Shown here piece by piece: positions 22,242 through 32,106 of a stretch of 64,000 nt of DNA; the first letter of the stretch is position 1; each line of letters begins with the position of its first letter. Origin of the DNA: Volutella citrinella. Lineage: Eukaryota > Ascomycota > Sordariomycetes > Hypocreales > Nectriaceae. Both the position numbers and the translations under genes were made by a program. The stretch lies in NCBI GenBank assembly GCA_034401135.1, contig JAWZSP010000001.1, forward strand, positions 3,286,001 through 3,350,000. The letters are read 5' to 3'. The notes under the pieces were generated by a model. The model was not told the origin of the DNA, searched no databases, and saw only the letters and a list, made by a program, of their open reading frames with translations.

Positions 22242-25200
22242 GGGACCGGGCTAAGAATGAGATATGGGTGGTGAAGAGAGAGAATCTTGCGAGGGACAAT
22301 GGATATCAACGAATATACGGTTCCCCGAGGAGGTTAATGGTCCATTGAGGGCCGTGCCGACGTGCAACTCGCGAGGTTGGGCTTCGTTTGAGGCCTGTAA
22401 GACTAGTACAAGCTCAGACACTTCGGCTACGGGTGCAGAGGCCCACTGAGCTGGGGAAGGCTGGAAAGCGATTGCGGCCGCGGCTCGCGTTGGCGTTTTC
22501 AAATTCGGAAATGAATCGGAAGGAGAGAAAAAAACCCAGCTACTTCTTGTCTTTGTTTTTATGACAGACGAAGAGGGGCCGGGCAAAATAGGCAGGCGGA
22601 GAGGCCAGGGCGGAGCAAGCAACTGGCGAAACTTGATTGTCGTTCAGCGGCGGCAGTCACCAATGCGGTTCGATCGGTCAGGCAGGCAACGGGCAGGTGC
22701 GGCTCCAGGCCGACGTTTGGTTGGTGCGTTGGTGCGTTGGCACTGCTGAACTACTGCGAGGAGGAGGGTGGTGCGTCTTGGTTCTCCGTCAAGGTTGGCT
22801 CTTGGGGGGGCGGCAAACGGGAGCTAGGGTGACTAGGCCGGGCGGCGTCTAGCGAATTGGGCTGGGCGAGGTGGTAAGCCGGAGTGCTGAGGAGGTCGTC
22901 TCGGAGCGGGATGGGCGAGACGAGACGAGACGAGACAGTCGCGGGAGAGTGAGTGTGGTTGAATGGTACAATTGCAGAACGGGGACATGGGAAGCTGGAG
23001 TAGTAATTAGAAAACCAGAACCCGGGGCCGAGGGCGAAGAAAAGTAGCGACTGGGCACGACAGCGGCCGCAAAATCGCATGAGGCGAGGCGGGTCTTTTT
23101 CTTGACGGACGGACCGCCGACGGGAAGCAATTGGAGAGGCCAAGGCATCAAACGCTGGTCGACTGGCTAGCATCATGCGTGCCCGGGACGCGCCGGCGGG
23201 GCCCCCATCGGCATCATGCCACGACGCGGGTGACCCCATGCCCCGAGCTCGAGCTTGGGGCACTGGCTGCGATGCTGGCTACCTTACCTTATGCTGGCGC
23301 TGGCATGGGCAGCTGGGTTACTCCATCGCAGAGGCTCCATGGTTACGGGCGGCTGAGCCGTCGAGCAGGACGAGCGGATGGCATGGTATGGAGGCATGCC
23401 ACGGCTATGAGGTTTGCCGTGGTCTGATGTTCTCGCATTCCCGTCTTGCCGTCGCTCTTACCTCAGAGTCCTGGAGGAGTTGCTGCGACTGCCGTCAGCT
23501 GCCAGGCACTACTAAGCAACCCCCAGCCCGGTCCTCACTGCGGTGAGGCCCTGAATGGCCTAAACAACACATCAATCTGTTGTCGTAATATAGACTAATG
23601 GCTATAGGCTTGCTGCCAATGTGGTTGGGAGCCCACAAGCCTAATTGCTCATGCCAGCACATCGTCAGTGCCCATCGGCATGGACACCCAACAGCCTGAA
23701 GCAAAAGAGCCGGTGCCAACAGCAGTGTGTCCCGTCATGGGTGTCATGGAGTGCTTGGAGCAAGCCGCAGCATGGCCGTTCCTGCCTCCGGCTTCTGGGC
23801 CCAGGCACATGCCAACCTACCTGTACGTCAGGCGCCTCGTGGGTACTAGTAAATTCATCATTTCCCATCTGACCAGTTTGCCATTCACATCTGGCGGTGC
23901 CAATTGGTAGGCAACCAGGGAATCCCTCCATGTCCACAGCCTTCGTCGTCAACGCGAGCAGGTTCCCTCAAATTACGTGCAGCAGCCCGGTAGGGACCAG
24001 CCCCCGACACGGCAGAAGCGACATCTGCTATTATGGCCTATGGGGCTGCCTGGGCTCTGCTGCAATCTCATCATCGTCTGATGTTTCTAGCTTCTGGCTC
24101 CTGCGCCTGGGACGCCGTTCCGGTGCCGCAATCGAGGCCACAGGGGTACCTGGGCCTGCTGAAGGCTCCCTCTAGCCCTGCCTAGCCAGGGCTTCATCGC
24201 ATTCCGATGCGGCAGCCAGTTCTTCGGCTACGATGAATTTTTTCCTGGGCTGAACAGGTCGTCATGGAAACGATGCCGTACGACACAAGCTGAGGGCTGA
24301 TGAACGGCCCTTGACGATTGCAGTATCAATCATGGTCGAACAGGTCATGTCAGCGAGCGGATCAGGTCTGGGAACACGGGCAAAGCTGTGTTGTGGTGGT
24401 ATACATGGCAGAAACTGTGAGCACAGTCTGACGAACTGTTCGGCCGACTAGCCCAGTGAAGTGAGGAGCCGAAGCAAGCCCACATCTGCCCCAGCCTCTC
24501 TGGCTCGGTGGCTGAACATACTACAGTAGTCCCTGCGAACCGTGTTGGAAAAAAGAAAATTCGATTGGAGAGTGATTGGTCACTTTTTCAACATTCGTCG
24601 GTGAGCCTTGCGCCTGAAGATCGGAGGGGTTGGTCTGGGTGCCCGATCCAACAGCTAAGGTAAGTACCTACTATAGCGTCCTGCGCGCTGAGCCAAATCC
24701 AGGCAGGCAGGCCGGCCGACAGCCTCCCGGTGCCTCGGGATTGCAGTCCATAATATGATCCAGCCAGCAGACATTGTCACATACCACGGCCGGCCGCTCC
24801 CAGGATCCCGGAGACGGATCATTCCAGCGGCATGAAACCACCAAGACACATCCATGGATCGCCTCGCGAGTGGATGTGCCAGAAGTGAAAAACTCCTCCC
24901 CAATCGCCACAGTGACCACTATCGCGCTGGGATTTGCACGGCGCCGGCGCACCATTGGATCCCAGCATCAACTGCTCGACCCTGTGGACAGGCTCGACAG
25001 GCTTGGAGGTCGCTCATCTGGCCTGACCAGGGCATTTCTCTGGCGCAATCGCTCGCTTTCTCTGGTGGAACTATCCTCTTGTCCTTGCCTTTTTTTTTTC
25101 TTTTTTTTTGAGAGACCGGGTGGTGACGGGATCCATCCCAACTGCTAACGTCACCATCTGCCCACCAGCAGCCATCGGCCGGCCCTTGGATTCTTACACT

Positions 25201-26336
25201 GCCCGGAAAGTCGAATCATAGTTGCGGCCACATGCAGCCAACCCATCTTCTTGAGTTGGATTGGGCCTCGTGTAACTGGCTCGTTCTCATGTTCGTGAGA
25301 CCGGCCTTCCCCAGGCGCTACTCAGATGAGATGAGATGAGCGACGGCCATGCCTTGCGAATTGGTTGGAAGGTTTGCGATGCGTGTTTGGCCAAGCACTA
25401 GTCGTGTCTCCTTGTCTTTGTCTCGGGTGACTACATTGGACATGCGGATAGGATGCGCCGCGCACATCACTTCATGATACCTTCCTTGCCGGTCCTGCTA
25501 ATAATACAACCAACCCGTTGGACCAGGTGGGCCTGTCCCGGGCATGAATCCCCCATGGCAGCCTGCAATCCAACCATCCGGCCGGTCCCATGGGTCGTTG
25601 TGTCCCTTGCGCAGCAAAGGCCAAGGCAACTCCCGTTGGACGCTCATCTTCATCTGTGGCCTGACATCCTCACGTTCCTGGCAGTCGTATGCCCTTCCGG
25701 CTCCTACGATCCGGTTCTCCCCGCAATCCATACCTTGACACCCACTCCCTGGCTCACAAGAGTGTGCATTTACACCGCGGCAGGGTCGTCTTCTTCAAGC
25801 CAAGTCATGTGCAACAGCTCCCGATTCGCGTGGACAAGATGATGGCCTGGATCCTTGGCCTTACCCTACGCCGCAACTCTCACCCTCTAGCTCCGTCCGG
25901 CGCCTCATAGCGGATCTTTGGCACCCATGTCCATTCATCTTTTACCCCCTTGCCCCAGGTGTTCGGCAGTTTCGCTATTCTCCATCCGCCACCATTTCCA
26001 TCGTCGATCCCGGCGAGTGAACCCATGCAGATATGTTCTGCCGGCCGACGTCTATCTCCCAATCTTACACGAGGCCAAGCGTAGCGCGCTGGGTCGTGCC
26101 TTGGGCCATTGCACTAAAACCATGATGGAATTTGAGGCTATAACTGGGCACTGACTGGTGTTGTTGAATGTCTGTTCGGTGATTACGATGCTCCTTGAGT
26201 TTTGAGTTGGAAAGCCCATCTGTCGTCCCCGGTGCCAATGCTATATCTGACGCTGAACTATCCATCCAAACTGCATTCTCTACCAAGAGGATGGAGGAGC
26301 AAAAAAATGAATTGGCTGGCGTCGTGAAGACGTATT
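22242..26336. other. 4.1-kb gene-free stretch
   Basis: No reading frame over about 125 codons except shadows, none with recognisable protein motifs. The left end holds the 5' region of the 1238-aa gene, including a (GAGAC)4-like pentamer run at about 22915-22936. A pyrimidine run interrupted by single C residues lies at about 25088-25110. No transposon termini or long repeats were noticed by eye. Confidence 0.55.
26301..26307 (-). terminator. probable RNA polymerase III terminator
   Basis: Seven consecutive T on the minus strand begin about 30 bases after the tRNA 3' end, as expected for Pol III termination. It was assigned only by position and T-run length. Confidence 0.6.
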
Positions 26337-26433
26337 TGCTCCCGGCAGGGCTTGAACCTGCGGCCTCCGCATCACCAACACTTGCGAGTTGTAAGTATTA
26401 GTACGAAGCTCTAACCAACTGAGCTACGGAAGC
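26337..26433 (-). tRNA. tRNA-Ile(AAU) with 23-nt intron
   Basis: The 97-base minus-strand sequence folds as a tRNA. Acceptor stem GCTTCCG pairs with CGGGAGC (one G-U) with discriminator A; D stem GCTC/GAGC; anticodon stem TCGTA/TGCGG (two G-U); variable AGGCC; T arm GCAGG-TTCAAGC-CCTGC. The anticodon loop reads C-U-A-A-U-A then the intron, giving anticodon AAU (Ile) and A37, as expected for t6A37 in ANN decoders. The 23-nt intron lies after position 37 (26395-26373), the canonical eukaryotic site. Internal A-box (TAGCTCAGTTGG) and B-box (GGTTCAAGCC) promoters are present. The two U-G pairs in the anticodon stem make identity slightly less certain than the tRNA call itself. Confidence 0.88.
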
Positions 26434-26853
26434 CAACCAATGAGATTGTTGCAAAGCTGGCTCGCAAAATGTCATTTTCCGCCTACGGGATAGTGATCAA
26501 CCGGTTGGTTGAAACCGTACATGAGGAACCTATTTGCGAGTGGCTCTTTTACTACTATAATACCTGGCTGGTCCTTTCAACAAAGCCCCAAATTGCGCTA
26601 GAGTTGTTGGTTTGGTTGATTTTTTTGGTTGGTACCCACTGTTCGTTTACAGACGTAGGCAGCCGAGGAGACATTCTTCCATTTCCACGTTGTTGGCCCG
26701 TTGTTGGCCCGCCGTTTGCACGCAAGGCACACCAGCTTGTGGATATATTCTCTAGCAATATGTCCGCCATGCTGTTCCGTAATCGCCATCCTCACTTGTT
26801 CTCGCAACCCGTGCCTCTTGTGGTTCCCTGACCGAAACCAACACTTGTCGACC
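26434..26853. other. intergenic region between tRNA and small protein gene
   Basis: This 420-bp stretch contains the 5' flank of the tRNA and the promoter of the 110-aa gene. Divergent arrangement; nothing else seen. Confidence 0.5.
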
Positions 26854-27343
26854 ATGGCCAAAAAGAAGAAGAGCCCAACGATCACGGTAGGTGAAACGGG
26901 CAACGTACCGAATGCTCTCGATACTGCTGACAGGACCTCCCCCCCTCTATCATGGACGAGGCGCTACCAAAGCCGAAGCTGACCATGAACAGCAATGGCA
27001 GCAGGAGTATCTCAACGGCGGAACCCTCCAAGACTTCCAACGTCTTTGTTCCGATCTTGGACTCCCTGGGGACTTCTCAAGCAAGACCCAGTGCAAAAAG
27101 GTGAGCATTTACTCCTCACCAACTACCCACCTCCGTGCGGCGCTGACAGAGACCAAGGCCCTCGGAGGGGTGCGTGTCAACATCAAACAGTTCCTGCAGT
27201 GCGGGCAAAGACCCAACGACGTCATCTTTTTCAAGAACCGCCAGGCTCTCCGGGACTACACACTAAACGGCAACATTTACCCCAAGCGGATGATTGCCAA
27301 GGGGAGCGCACTGCGGGCGCTGCTGGAGAACATAGTGTCCTGA
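26854..27343 (+). CDS. small basic protein of unknown function, 110 aa
   Basis: Three exons (26854-26886, 26993-27100, 27152-27343) join in phase to 110 aa. The sequence starts MAKKKKSPTIT, continues with a helical WQQEYLNGGTLQDFQRLCSD segment, then a possible beta part (VRVNIKQFLQCG) and ends with KRMIAKGSALRALLENIVS. It is basic, with no signal peptide or membrane helix, so a nuclear or RNA-associated role is conceivable but not shown. I do not recognise the family. Intron 1 has a GTAGGT donor and a GCTGAC branch point; intron 2 is 51 bp with a tandem AG-AG acceptor, of which the second keeps frame. Convergent with UTP18, 137 bp apart. Confidence 0.75.
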
Positions 27344-27480
27344 AGATCACGGATGGGGGAGGCGCATCATAACACGGGATGAGAGAGCGCGGAAACTTTG
27401 GCGCGGGGGAAGGAAACTGAGCCGTACTAGCGAGGCTCGGCTGATCATGCTTTGGTTTTATCCAGACTCCATCTTCTTTT

Positions 27481-29229
27481 TTAACTCCTCATTTCCCACA
27501 GTCGTATCTTGCCCGTGTCATTGCCCACCGCGAGGAGGTCGCTCTGCTGGCCAAAGGCGACGGCGGTGATGCGGCCCAGCGGCGTCTGCTCCGTGGGCCA
27601 GTTGCGGTACACGGTGCAGGTAGGCAGGTGCACAAGGCGAAGGGCGTCCTTCTGGTGCATGCTGCCAAACGCCATCAGCTGGCCGTCTGGCGAGAAGACG
27701 ACCTGCGTGATGGGCGTGATGAGCTGCTCAAACACGCGCGTCGGCGTCGGTCGCTCCTTGAGAGTCACCTCGTCCTGGCCGGGCTCGAGCAGCTCGTTGC
27801 GGTCGTAGATGTTGGTGATGCCCGTGTTGGAACCCACGGCGACCCATCGGTCCTCGCCCAGCGATGCCGGTCCCTGGTGGCCTCCCAGGCCCAAGACAAT
27901 TCCGCCGACTGAGCCCTCGTCGATCCAGACGCCGACGAATGACCGGCTTGCCATGCTGTACTCCCCGACACTGCCGTCCTTGCCAAGGATGGTCATTCCC
28001 TCTCCGTTGCTCCACCACGCAAAGTCGGCGATGCCGTGGCGGCTCGTGTGCCTGGCCGAGGCAATCCACTGCATCGAGGTCGTGCTTAGGACGTTGATGG
28101 CACCGCCGCCCTTAATAGTGGAGGCGACGATGGCCATGTATCGCCCGCAGGGGCTCAGCTTGAACCGCTCCATGGTCTTGTGCTCCTCCTGGTGGCCATG
28201 GATCTGAGAAGTCTTCTGCACCACGCCCGACTTGAGATCCCACTGGTGAAAGAATCTTCGGCGCCCGGCTAAGAAAATCTTGTCGCCCTTGGGATACATG
28301 AACTCGGCTCTCCGGATGCCCCCTCCCTTGACCTGGACAGACGTGAGCTGGGGGTTTGGCGTCGGGTGTGCCGAGGGCGCAATGTGGTGGAGGTAGAGCA
28401 CCGACGCCGTGCTCGACGAGAGGAGGACTGGGTATTCGGGGTGGAAGGAGAGGTTGGCGACGGGGGCCTTGTGCTGGTCTGGGATCTCCCTTGTCCTTTG
28501 AACGTCAATGACTTCGGGTCGTAGTCGTCGCTTCGTTGCGGATCCAAGCCCGGCCAGCTGGTTGACATTGCGGAGGAGCTTCTCGAGCGGCTGGGCCGAG
28601 ATGTCCGAGTCTGATTCGTTGCCCGAGTCGTCCGAGGAACCGGAAGCAGCGCTGGACCTGCGCCGTCTCTTGGTAGGCCGCCCCTCGGCCTCCTTCGCCC
28701 ACGCCGGGGCCGGGTTCAGTCGCAGGAACTGTTGTCGCAGCCTCCTGCTGTATTCGGCACCGCTGACGACGTCCTCCGCTTCGGTGATTCGCAGCTTTCG
28801 AAGGCGAGTGGCTCCAGCCAGGGAGATCCCTAGCCGCTCATCATCGCTGTCTTCCCAGGCTGGTGCGTTCACGTCGGGGGTTTGCGCGGCCTTTGCGCTC
28901 TGTGCTGAGGGAGCGCCCCCCGTGTCGAACATGAAGAGGTCGGCATCTTCTACCTCTTCCAACCCTGCCTGATCCGCATCTGCGAGACCAAGCTCGTTGT
29001 CCTTGCTTGCGCCATCGGTATCGAACAGTCCGCCATCTTGAAACAATTGCTCCCGGAAGCCGGCCTTGTCACCGAGCACCAGTCGCTCGAGTTCTTCTTC
29101 GTCCGAGTCTTTGTCGAAGAGTGTTGGTTTCAGTATCTCCTGGGTGTTGTAGTCCTCCGATTCCATATCTGAGTCGACCTCGGATGAGGACCTATCAGAG
29201 ACGATGTCATCTTCTCGTGGTGGCGCCAT
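27481..29229 (-). CDS. UTP18: U3 small nucleolar RNA-associated protein Utp18
   Basis: A single exon of 582 aa. The acidic N-terminal third (EVDSDMESEDYNTQEI, LFDKDSDEEELERLVLGDK) is typical of Utp18. It is followed by a basic linker (PTKRRRRSSAASGSS) and a C-terminal WD40 propeller from about residue 250, ending GQQSDLLAVGNDTGKIRLWEMRS. Utp18 belongs to the UtpB subcomplex of the small-subunit processome. In yeast it carries an arch-interaction motif recruiting the exosome cofactor Mtr4; the LKPTLFDKD region near residue 33 is where such a motif would be expected, but I cannot confirm it. It acts in the nucleolus in 18S rRNA maturation. Confidence 0.93.
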   Translation of the reverse strand: MAPPREDDIVSDRSSSEVDSDMESEDYNTQEILKPTLFDKDSDEEELERLVLGDKAGFREQLFQDGGLFDTDGASKDNELGLADADQAGLEEVEDADLFMFDTGGAPSAQSAKAAQTPDVNAPAWEDSDDERLGISLAGATRLRKLRITEAEDVVSGAEYSRRLRQQFLRLNPAPAWAKEAEGRPTKRRRRSSAASGSSDDSGNESDSDISAQPLEKLLRNVNQLAGLGSATKRRLRPEVIDVQRTREIPDQHKAPVANLSFHPEYPVLLSSSTASVLYLHHIAPSAHPTPNPQLTSVQVKGGGIRRAEFMYPKGDKIFLAGRRRFFHQWDLKSGVVQKTSQIHGHQEEHKTMERFKLSPCGRYMAIVASTIKGGGAINVLSTTSMQWIASARHTSRHGIADFAWWSNGEGMTILGKDGSVGEYSMASRSFVGVWIDEGSVGGIVLGLGGHQGPASLGEDRWVAVGSNTGITNIYDRNELLEPGQDEVTLKERPTPTRVFEQLITPITQVVFSPDGQLMAFGSMHQKDALRLVHLPTCTVYRNWPTEQTPLGRITAVAFGQQSDLLAVGNDTGKIRLWEMRS

Positions 29230-29515
29230 CGTTGCTGGTTGTGTTGCCTTGGACGGGAATCTGAGAGGAGATGGGTGAAATTTACGGTCCCATTGAATTT
29301 TTTTTTGGAGGGGACCTCAGCCTTGCATGAGGCGGAGCTTCAATAGGCTCGAGTAAAAAGTGGGACGCGCCACGTTCTCTCATGATTGTCGACCAATAGG
29401 CCGGCGCAAGGCTGCAGAACCCTAACCCTGGAACTGGCAGTATCCAACTACATCATCGAAGTATCGTATCCTATTTACGTTTGCGTGTTGGCAAATTGGG
29501 TATCTCTTTTCCGCT

Positions 29516-32106
29516 TCATTTAGACGAAGCGTCGCTTAGTTGCTTTTCCAACCGCCTCAGATCCGGGCTCACTGCCTCTCGAGACTTTAACGAGAGAACA
29601 GCGCCGGCCTGCGCTACGTCGATCAAGTTTTCAACCTTTCCACCCTGGGCGAGACCTGAGATGAGAACGCCGAAGAACGTGTCCCCTACCCCGTTGACAG
29701 ACACGATGTTCTCCACCTGCTCGGCGGCGGGGAACAGGCGCATATATATCCCACCGACACTAGAGTGATCGCTGTATGAGCGTGTGAGAATATACTGGTC
29801 CGAGTCCCTGTCTTTGAGGCGCGGGTCATCACGGCCAAGGATAGTCGTGAGCAGCACTCCTTTCGGGCCGAGCTTGGTGACAAGTGTTGGGATGTACGGC
29901 AGCAACTGGACGGATTGGATGGGTATACCGGCATCCGTCAATTCAGCAGAGGTCAGTCTCACGAATCGGTCCCGGGCGCCCCTCATGCCGAAGGCGTCGA
30001 CGATGTCAAACCATTCCGGCTCATCCAAGTAGCCGTTTTCTTTTGCGGCGGTGAACATGGCTTGTAGTTCGTAGCTGTTGGGTGACGCAATATCCACTGT
30101 AGGATTCGGGAATAGGCGAAGGGGAGCGTGGCCCTTTTGGGGGCAGAAGAGGTTCATCGACTTGGCCGTCGAAACGGGTTCGAAGGCGATGTTGCAATCG
30201 TGGTCCTGGCCAGCCTTGAGCCACGCGCGGATGTCCCTTTCGCTCCAGTTTCCATCCACAACTAACCAGCTGGGTTTGGTACCGGATACGGTAGACTTCC
30301 AGTAGTCTGGAAATGAATGATGGGTGAAGATGCCCATGTCGGCCATGGCCATGACCAGGTTCTTGTTGGCGTCGTTGACAGCCACGTACTGGGCAGTCCG
30401 GTTTGACGTGTGATACTCACTGCCAAGCTTGCGGATATACGTGGTATCGAGTCCCGAGGCCTCCAGACCGGCAAGCACCGTCGAACCTGCGCTACATTGA
30501 AATAGTTAGACGGGTAGATCAGCGGTCGATGGGAGGATGGCTTACACGTCATCGCCAACCATACTACACAGCCTGACCCTAGCCCTTTGGCTTACTGAGT
30601 GGGCGGCTAAAGCTACGTTGTGGCCAACTCCGCCGATCGATTGACTGATGCAGGCCGGATTCGAGGTGTTGAGCACAGGTGAGGTTGTTCCCGACTTGGG
30701 CGAGGAATAATCGCAACTCAGGTCAACGGCAACAGATCCAGCGACAAGGATGTCCGCCTTGCTTGGGTGGGACTTGGGTTCCTGTGCCAAAAGCTGCGGA
30801 GTTGGGACCTTTGGAGCTTCAATGACGGGGTGGTGAAGGTTTCTATTACTACCATTAGAACTACCATTCCATAGGCCGTCTTTCCGCACTTACGAGCTCG
30901 ACGTCGACTCCGGCGTCGAAGACAGCATCTGTGACAACTCCACGGCAACGTTGGTCGCGCGGATAATGTTGTGCCTCACAAGCGCTTTGTTTGCAACCAC
31001 GGCCTTTTCTCCCGTAAGCTCCTTCAGTCTGTTCAAAATGTAGGGCGTGTTGGCGCTTCCAGTGAACCCCTTGTCATTAGCCTCATTGATGGCCTGCTCA
31101 ATCGTAGCCTGCATTTCGGCGGCGGGAATGCCAAACTCTTCGGGAATCGGGTTTGCGAACAGCAATCCCGACTCAATACCGAGTTGCTCCTGAGCCAGGA
31201 TGATGGCAGCAGCTTCCTTCTCCGTCTGAACAACTGAAGGGCTCTTGACGCCACTGTCACGGGCCCAGAAGGCTGGGAAGTCAACTTGCCCAGGTCTCCC
31301 ATCTGCAAAAGTCGACACGAGACAGCCTTGAGTCTCCAGGAACTCGAGCGTGCGAGGGATGTCGAGAAAGCCCTTGCACCCGCTGCTGACAACGGCAACT
31401 CGGGTTCTGCCCAGCTCAGTCAGATCGGCAGAAACATCCATCGAGCTCTCGCCTCCACGATGGACACCACCGAGACCGCCAGTTCCAAAGACACGGATGC
31501 CTGCTAGCCGAGCCAGCAGCATTGTACCAGAAATGGTTGTGCCGCCGTGGATTTTGCGACCAGTTAACCCCTAGGGCATGCATATTAGCCAGAGGGCTTC
31601 GAACAAGAGAACGCTTGCGTGCTTATGAAAGGACATGACAACACTGTCGCTCTGGGCAAGACATGATGCTTCCGTGTCTGCATTTGTAACATAGAACTTA
31701 CCATGCCTACGAGGTAGGCGATATCCCTCCGGGACGCCTTTACTGCAGCTTTGCTCTCTATCATACGAACAATCTCATTCGTCGTCACGCCGACCTTGGG
31801 CACGCCATCAACAATAGCAATGATGGCTGGAATGCCACCGGCGCTTCGGACGAGGTCCGCATGCTCCCGGGCCAAATCGTTACCAAGGGCGCCATGAGTG
31901 TAGATTGTCGACTCTAGAGCAACGACTGGCTTGTTGTAAGCTACGCCATAAGCAACTTCATCAGACACCTGCAGCAGCTGCTTGAGGCTGGCCAGGGAGG
32001 ATGAGGCGCTCGCACTAAGCAGGCGGCTCTGCTGGTGGTTGACGGCCGAGAAGCGGCCTACAGCACGGCGGCCGAGGAGCCCGGGCAGCCGGGGTGAGAG
32101 CATCAT
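29516..32106 (-). CDS. bifunctional pseudouridine-5'-phosphate glycosidase / pseudouridine kinase
   Basis: Four exons (32106-31702, 31570-30894, 30842-30546, 30491-29516) give 784 aa. Residues about 45-355 are a PsuG-type glycosidase: VALESTIYTHGALG, GVPKVGVTTNEI, GGTTISGTMLLA and the sugar-binding ANPIPEEFGIP. The rest is a PfkB-family kinase: GGVGHNVALAAH near 405-420 and the ATP/catalytic signature NGVGDTFFGVLISGL near the C-terminus. The kinase phosphorylates pseudouridine; the glycosidase then splits it to uracil and ribose 5-phosphate. Bacteria use two separate genes, while fission yeast and many ascomycetes have this fusion. The first 35 residues are Arg/Ser/Leu-rich without acidic residues (LLGRRAVGRFSAVNHQQSR), an apparent mitochondrial presequence. 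Regulation is unknown. Confidence 0.93.

Noticed and set aside
22242..26336. Possible transposon relic in the gene desert
   Set aside because: No terminal repeats, transposase motifs or AT-rich mutated tract were seen; cannot be supported without a genome-wide repeat search.
29418..29430. Telomere-like CCCTAACCCT
   Set aside because: Only about 1.5 repeat units inside a normal intergenic gap; not a telomere or interstitial array.
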